64,000 nt of DNA from assembly GCF_905475345.1 (NCBI RefSeq), contig NC_066610.1, forward strand, positions 1,347,886 to 1,411,885, read 5' to 3'. The DNA is from Vespula vulgaris (lineage: Eukaryota; Arthropoda; Insecta; Hymenoptera; Vespidae). The translations under genes were made by a program, and so were the position numbers. Below, one piece after another: positions 58,248-64,000 of the stretch (the stretch's first letter is position 1; each line of letters begins with the position of its first letter). The notes under the pieces are model-generated. The model had not been told where the DNA came from and searched no databases. It saw only the letters and a list, made by a program, of their open reading frames with translations.

Positions 58248-58279
<32 letters not shown>

Positions 58280-58534
58280 TTATATATATATATATGTAAC
58301 AAAATATAAAATATATTTCTCTGAAAATTATACGAAGCTCATAGTAAACGCGTCGAGAAATTTTATATCGAAAAAAATTGAACCCTACAAGAACAATCCT
58401 TTTCTTTTTTCTTTTTTTGTTTTTCTTTCTTCCTCATTCTCAAAAAAATATGGAGAATTTTTTCGATCACGAAAAGAAGAAGAAGAAAGAGAAAAAAGAG
58501 AAAAAAAATGAGCGACAGAAAGAAAGAAAGAAAG

Positions 58535-58573
<39 letters not shown>

Positions 58574-58985
58574 CGAATTTCGTAGAAATTGTCGAAAAAC
58601 CTTCTTTCTAACCTTCAAACACCGGAGTCGATCTTTTCTAAGAAATGTGCGTCGACTTAGATCGAGAAAGATCAACGACACACAATGGAAGTTGGAGAAG
58701 TGATCGCTGATCTGAAAACGAACGCGGATAAAACGCATATCTTTTTCGTTTTGCCTTCTTATTTGCCTCCTTCGTCCTTCCCCCACCACGTCAACCAGTG
58801 TCTCTTTCTCTTTTTTTCTTCGACGTTGCACAGACGACGACGATGACGACGACGACAGAAGAAGTATCTAGAACGACCTCCTGGTGTTATGCCTAGCTTA
58901 GGCTAATCCAAAATCCGGATTACCTGTGGCTCAGCTGGTCCTGTCTTACAAACACACACGCTTATTTAGACACACATACTGTGCC
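57841..58985. promoter_or_regulatory. Spacer with complex island at 58.60-58.95 kb
   Basis: AT-rich to 58590 with (CT)n near 58258-58280 and (GA)n near 58541-58569. Then unique sequence with an inverted pair of TAATCC sites (58904-58909 and, reversed, 58917-58922), typical of K50 homeodomain (Otx/Bicoid-type) binding, followed by CAGCTG at 58932-58937. No exon. Confidence 0.35.
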
Positions 58986-58999
58986 GTAGCTGATACGAG

Positions 59000-59239
59000 G
59001 CTTTTGTCAATGGTGTATTAATCTCTCAAGTTGATATATATATGTGTATGTGTGTGTGTGTGTATGTAGGTATATGTATATATACATAGTATATTGTTAT
59101 TTGCATAATAATTATTTAAGAGTGTTATTCAATTCTGTTTTTTAATTTTTTTTTGTTTTGCTTTTTTTTATAAACTGTAATTTAGGAATATAAAGAATTG
59201 AGAATTAATTTGTCAATGATGTATTAATCTTTCAAGTAG

Positions 59240-59271
<32 letters not shown>

Positions 59272-59850
59272 GTATGTATGTATGTATATATATAGTATAT
59301 TGTTATTTGCATAATAATTATTTAAGTGTTATCCAACATTTCTCTTTTTTAATTTTTATTTCTTTTGCTTTTTTTTTTTTATAAACTTCTTTGTAATTTA
59401 GAGATATAAAGAATTGAGAATTAATTTGTCAATGATGTATTAATCTTTCAAGTAGATATATATATGTGTATGTATGTATGTATGTATGTATATGTATATA
59501 TATAGTATATTGTTATTTGCATAATAATTATTTAAGTGTTATCCAACATTTCTCTTTTTTAATTTTTATTTCTTTTGCTTTTTTTTTTTTTATAAACTTC
59601 TTTGTAATTTAGAGATATAAAGAATTGAGAATTAATTTGTCAATGATGTATTAATCTTTCAAGTAGATATATATATATGTGTATGTATGTATGTATGTAT
59701 GTATATGTATATATATAATATATTGTTATTTGCATAATAATTATTTAAGAGTGTTATCCAACATTTCTGTTTTTTAATTTCTTTTTTTGCTTCTTTTATC
59801 AATTTCTTATTAATTCTTAATTCTTTATATTTGTAAATTACAGAATATTT
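59000..59850. repeat. About 210-bp tandem repeat, four copies
   Basis: Anchor CAATGATGTATTAATCTTTCA at 59008, 59214, 59430 and 59641 (periods 206, 216, 211). Each unit has (TA)n/(TATG)n, TATTGTTATTTGCATAATAAT, TATTTAAG and a T-rich block. Copies 2-4 are nearly identical outside the microsatellite. Confidence 0.9.
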
Positions 59851-61192
59851 TATTATATTCTTAAATTATAAAAGAATAATGAAGAATTCATTCATTATAA
59901 TAAACTTCAATATAATTTCTTTATAATTTATATCATTTATAAACTTTCTTTATAAACTTCAAAGGGAAAGTCTAATGAATTAAAATCGACGATTATTATA
60001 TGTCGAATTGAATAAATTTTATTCGCCACCAGGTATATCGAATATAAAATATACACAGCATATACATACATACATACATACATATATATATATATATATG
60101 TATACGTAGATATATTAAATCTCTTATTTTAGCAGTTAATTAAATCGGTCACAAATATAGAGTTATTATATAATTTTTTGCTTATATATATATTTTTTTC
60201 CTTTCGCCACCAGGTATATATAAAATATAGAAAATATGCGGAATATATATATGTATGTATGTATATATGTAGATAACTCTGAAACAGAAGTTCTTATGAC
60301 GTTCTTATTACAAAGAAACACAGCAATGTACATACGTGTATGTAAATGCATGCAGGGATCATATATAAAAAGAGTTTTATATTCAAGTTTGTAAAGTATT
60401 GTTGACAATTGTGTTAAAGCATTGTTGTATAAAGAAAAATTTCAAATTTCAATTCTAACAGTAATGGAAGTGTGCTCGTGCAGGAGAATCATGTGGTCTC
60501 TTGGGATAGTGAAAAACAAGCAACTGCAATCTCGTTACACGTTGTTATTATTGTTGTAATTGTTATTATTATTATTGTTGTTGTTGTTGTTGTTTTTGTT
60601 GTTGTTGATATAATAATAATATAATTATTATTATCATTATTCGAGACAAGTGGGAATCTATAATATTTCGGAAATTGTATTTACGATCATGCAAATTTAA
60701 AATAAAAAAAATATATTTTTATATTAAAAAATATATATATGTGTGTATTGTATATAAAGATTCTTATTAAGATTGATAAATTTTAAAAGATATTTAATCA
60801 ATGAGTTTTGTGTATTTTTAATTAATTAATGATTTGATCTTATTGATTTATTTCTTTTGATCAATTTGATAGTATCAAAATTGTTTTCATTTTTGCGAAT
60901 AACAATTTTTATCAGTTTAAAGTTAGCTAATAAAAAAAAATATATATATATCGTTGAATTTATCTTTCAATAATTTATATCTCTATAATAATGGAAGAAT
61001 ATTGACACTTTTGAAAAAACATCGATGATCTTGAAATCTCTGGAAAAATAACCTTGAAAAAAATTGTCATCTCAATCAAAATATTTCTTCTTTCGGATCG
61101 AACTATTTCTTACTCTGATATTTCGTTGTATCATTAAAATTAACGGTGATATTTGACGTACTATCCTAACTCGAAACATACATGCATATCTA

Positions 61193-61242
<50 letters not shown>

Positions 61243-61765
61243 TAGTATGTTTGTGTATGAGTGTATAAGAATAAGGAAGCACCTTTTGTCAAAAGAGAGT
61301 ACTTCTACGCACGTACGAGTGATTTATACGACGCGTCGTATTTTCTCGAGAAAATTACTCTCCTACTGTGAAGCCTGGTGCTACGATAGGCCGTAAAATC
61401 TAACGATAATTTTATTATTATATACGTTTGAACTTGAATATCGTGAAAAGTGTTAGAAGTACATATATACGCACATATACATACATACTTGTATATATAT
61501 ATATTTCCTGGAATTAATTTTATACCTAAAAAGATCTATAAGTATTGTAGTATATTACTTAAATAACCATACAAATAAAAAAAAAAAAAAATAAACAAAC
61601 AAAAGACCATAAGTAGTGCGGTAGTTAATTGACCACAATTGTCCTAAATTTTCAGATCAGGTCGATTTAACTATAAAACAGGATACCACCCTTCTACCCC
61701 TTCTCGTTATAAACTACCCTTACATCCATTCACTAGATAAGTACTTACTATTTAAAATACCAGCT

Positions 61766-61770
<5 letters not shown>
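59851..61770. other. AT-rich spacer
   Basis: Two copies of CGCCACCAGGTATAT (about 60026 and 60204) with (TA)/(CATA) tracts, TTG repeats near 60575-60607, (TA)n at about 61194-61240, then a complex patch 61260-61420 with twin palindromes. No gene. Confidence 0.5.
61326..61355. other. Two abutting 16-bp perfect palindromes
   Basis: ATACGACGCGTCGTAT at 61326-61341 and ATTTTCTCGAGAAAAT at 61340-61355 overlap by two bases. Both are fully self-complementary. They lie in a short complex patch just after a (TA)n tract. Function unknown. Confidence 0.7.
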
Positions 61771-61846
<76 letters not shown>

Positions 61847-62100
61847 AAGAAGGAAACAAAGAAAGAAAGAGAAAGAGAGTAGTGACACCAGGACCCTAAG
61901 ATAAACTGTTCGTTGCATCGTCGAGGTTGTCGACTGGTGAAACGAAGAGTTACAAGAGCGAGCGAGCAAGAGAGATAAAGATATATAGAATTGAGAGGAG
62001 GGAGGGAGGAGGAGGAGGGGTTGATTATAAACCGAAGGTATGAGGGTGATGTAGGAAGGGTGAATGAGGGGGTTACGAAGGGTGGTAACGTGCAGCAACA

Positions 62101-62145
<45 letters not shown>
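61771..62145. repeat. (GA)n and (CAG)n microsatellites
   Basis: (GA)n about 70 bp long at 61771-61842, complex sequence 61880-62090, and a CAA/CAG run at about 62094-62144 that stops at TAG in the Gln frame. The Gln frame has no supported exon around it, so it is not called as coding. Confidence 0.8.
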
Positions 62146-62146
<1 letters not shown>

Positions 62147-62760
62147 CCACGGTGGTCCACCGTGAGGGTGGTTTATGGGGGGTTGTACCGGGCATTGTTG
62201 TATAAATAGGTTTGGCGAGTTAGGGGTTGCTACCCCCGAGGGAACTGCACATGTCCGCATCGATTATACCACCCCCATCTCTCTCTCTCTCTCTCTTCAT
62301 ATATATCTCTCTTTCTCTTTCTCTCTTCACGGGCCTCTTCTCGATTCTCTGCCACAAGCAGGGGTGGCGTCACCCCTATGCTCTGTCGTACACTTCAATC
62401 CACCCCATACACCACCACCACCACCACCACCACCACTACCTCCACCACCATCCCTCCTCTTCCTCTTCCTCCTCTCTCTCTTCTCCTCTTCGTACTCTTC
62501 CTACTTCCAACCGCGTGTTCCAACCCGACCAAGGCTTTCTCCCGGTGGAGCCCACGGGGCACACCGCTCGGTTATTTTCAAGCCATTTGCTTTGTAAACG
62601 CACGCAATCTCGTACTACCAGGACAACCTCTCCCACCCCCATCACCTACCCCCCCTACCTATCCCCTCACACCATCCAACAGACCCATCATCTAACCCAC
62701 TACTCGTCTCATACATTCTTCTCGATAGACCTTTGGCCCCTTGTTCAAGATACTTCTTGG
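62146..62760 (+). promoter_or_regulatory. GC-rich block with TATA-box-like site
   Basis: TATAAATA at 62201-62208 sits in a G-rich context, preceded by an inverted repeat CACGGTGG-t-CCACCGTG at 62148-62164. Another, AGGGGTG-gcgt-CACCCCT, is at 62360-62377. (CT)n at 62277-62296 and (CAC)n at about 62411-62437 follow. It could be a promoter for a plus-strand transcript leaving the window; no coding exon is recognised. Open frames here are Ser/Leu/Pro low complexity. Confidence 0.3.
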
Positions 62761-63780
62761 TTTACTCGTATTGTATTTATTTGGATGTAAAATATTTCTG
62801 TTTTTTTGTATGGGTCTTTTGGTTTTTGTTTCTGTTTTTGTTTCGTTTTGTTTTCTTTTTTTTTTTTTTAATGTAATCTCTTCCGTACGAAATTTTGTTA
62901 CTGTGTTTATTTGTTATATTGATGATAATTTGATGCTCATCCAGGTCAGTGATAGGTTGATTTATTTTTGGATGCGATCTCTCTCGTACGAGATTTTATT
63001 ATTGTTTAATTATATTCATGATAATTTGTTGTTCAATCGGGTCAGTTATCGTTCGATTCATTTTTGGATTTGGTTTGATAGGAGAAAAATTGTTTTTAGG
63101 ATGTACGTATGTTAGAGGATATACGTTTTTTGGAAATATCGTTGTAATGGTAGAAATCTGATTAAAGTTGCTCAAGAATGTATTACTTACTTGTGTAGAA
63201 ATTACATATTCGTGAATAAATTTTGTTGTTGACCAATAACGAGAACGATTTTAAACGACTACGTGAGCAATTTTTATCATTAGAACGAGATAACAAAATT
63301 AATGAAAAAGATATCGACATCGTACCCAATTTACGAACAAAACTTTTCTTAACAAACCAAATTCTAAATAACCAAATTGAAATATCTTCATTCCGCAAGA
63401 AAAATCAAGTCACGAGAAACTTCTAAAAAATCCCAAAACGAAAAGAGTATCCTATTCAATAGATAAACAACAAAATTCTAAACAACCAAACTGCAATATT
63501 CTCATTCCGCAAAGAAGCTCAAATCGCAAGAAACTTCAAAAAATCCAGAAAACAAAATTAACTACGTCGTGATTCTTTCCATTCCGCAAGTAGAAAAAAG
63601 AAGAAAAAAAAAATCGAACCAGAATTACCTTCAAACGATCCTTAAGAAAAAGAATGATCACAGTGTAAAAAAACTAGGGATGAATAATAGCAGAATAACC
63701 TTGACCAAGCCCAGTAGTAAGAACCCTAGGGGTATCTTAAGAAAATTAGAAGAAGGGTCAGTGGAGTTACGCTATTCAAT
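62761..63780. repeat. Two local duplications
   Basis: A unit of about 100 bp (TTTTTGGATGCGATCTCTC, GTACGAGATTTTATTA, TATTNATGATAATTTG, GGTCAGTNAT) occurs twice between 62872 and 63075. A unit of about 115 bp (ATTCTAAANAACCAAA, TTCATTCCGCAAGA, AAGAAACTTCAAAAAATCC) occurs twice between 63360 and 63560, with a third fragment near 63580. No gene. Confidence 0.7.
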
Positions 63781-63931
63781 AGGGTTGAAGTACTAAACAC
63801 ACCGAGTTTTGATGCCGTAGGGGTGGGCGGGTCTCCATAAGCGGGTCTACAGCACACCTCGATCGCTACAAGTGTCGGCCATGACGAAAGCCCACTTGAC
63901 TCTTTGCCTCCTCTCTCACTCACTCACTTAC

Positions 63932-63972
<41 letters not shown>

Positions 63973-64000
63973 TTCTGCTTCTATACCACCCGGTAGAATT
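63781..64000. other. Complex patch and CT tract at window edge
   Basis: Unique, GC-richer sequence at 63800-63910 followed by (CT)n at about 63934-63972. A short minus-strand frame has no recognisable similarity. The window ends here. Confidence 0.35.

Noticed and set aside
1..64000. tRNA, rRNA, snRNA or transposase genes
   Set aside because: No cloverleaf with A/B boxes, no rRNA-like stretch and no transposase, reverse transcriptase or integrase motif was recognised by reading; a covariance-model and profile search would be needed to exclude them fully.

Overview
This is eukaryotic nuclear DNA from an insect. The genes are interrupted by GT-AG introns, the sequence is strongly AT-rich, simple repeats (GA/CT, TA, TAA, poly-A/T) are extremely dense, and the four recognisable genes all read as insect proteins. 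The mix of AT-richness, microsatellite load and scattered AGATGGCG and TTAGGTTA motifs suggests Hymenoptera, perhaps an aculeate wasp, but that is an inference. There are no bacterial operons, CRISPR arrays, rRNA or tRNA genes, and no intact transposon protein.

Left part (1-7.5 kb) is compact and holds three small genes. M6 (plus strand, 1242-2839, 5 exons) encodes a four-pass membrane protein of the proteolipid protein/DM20/M6 family. PIGL (minus strand, 4209-5522, 5 exons) encodes the ER de-N-acetylase that makes GlcN-PI in GPI-anchor synthesis. MTFP1 (plus strand, 6451-7224, 3 exons) encodes the inner-membrane mitochondrial fission process protein. M6 and PIGL converge. PIGL and MTFP1 diverge from a 0.9-kb spacer that carries four copies, exactly 43 bp apart, of a CCAAT plus AGATGGCGCT element.

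The rest (about 11-53 kb) is mostly one large developmental gene, Lim1 (LHX1/5 class, plus strand). Its seven coding exons lie at 23176-23348, 43168-43400, 45894-46118, 47079-47320, 48747-49026, 49679-49846 and 51762-51877, and together encode 478 residues: LIM1, LIM2, an acidic/His linker, a homeodomain, an LHX1/5-type C-terminal motif and a Gly/Pro-rich tail ending in Trp. All splice phases agree. A GC-rich exon candidate ending at a strong donor at 13493/13494, below a CpG-rich block at 11.64-12.08 kb, is the likely 5' end; it happens to be open in frame with the first LIM exon.

The Lim1 introns (about 10 kb and 20 kb) and both flanks are filled with degenerate tandem repeats of 20-500 bp, microsatellites, and short islands of more complex, GC-richer sequence that are the best candidates for cis-regulatory modules. 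Right of Lim1 (53.8-64 kb) no gene was found, only repeats, several complex islands and a TATA-box-like site near 62.2 kb. I see no new multi-gene system. The most unusual items are sequence architectures: the 43-bp CTCF-like array, a six-unit hairpin tandem array at 8.2 kb, twin 16-bp palindromes at 61.3 kb, a 14-bp CRE/E-box palindrome at 44.2 kb, and a 21-bp repeat array that keeps an 860-bp reading frame open inside a Lim1 intron.
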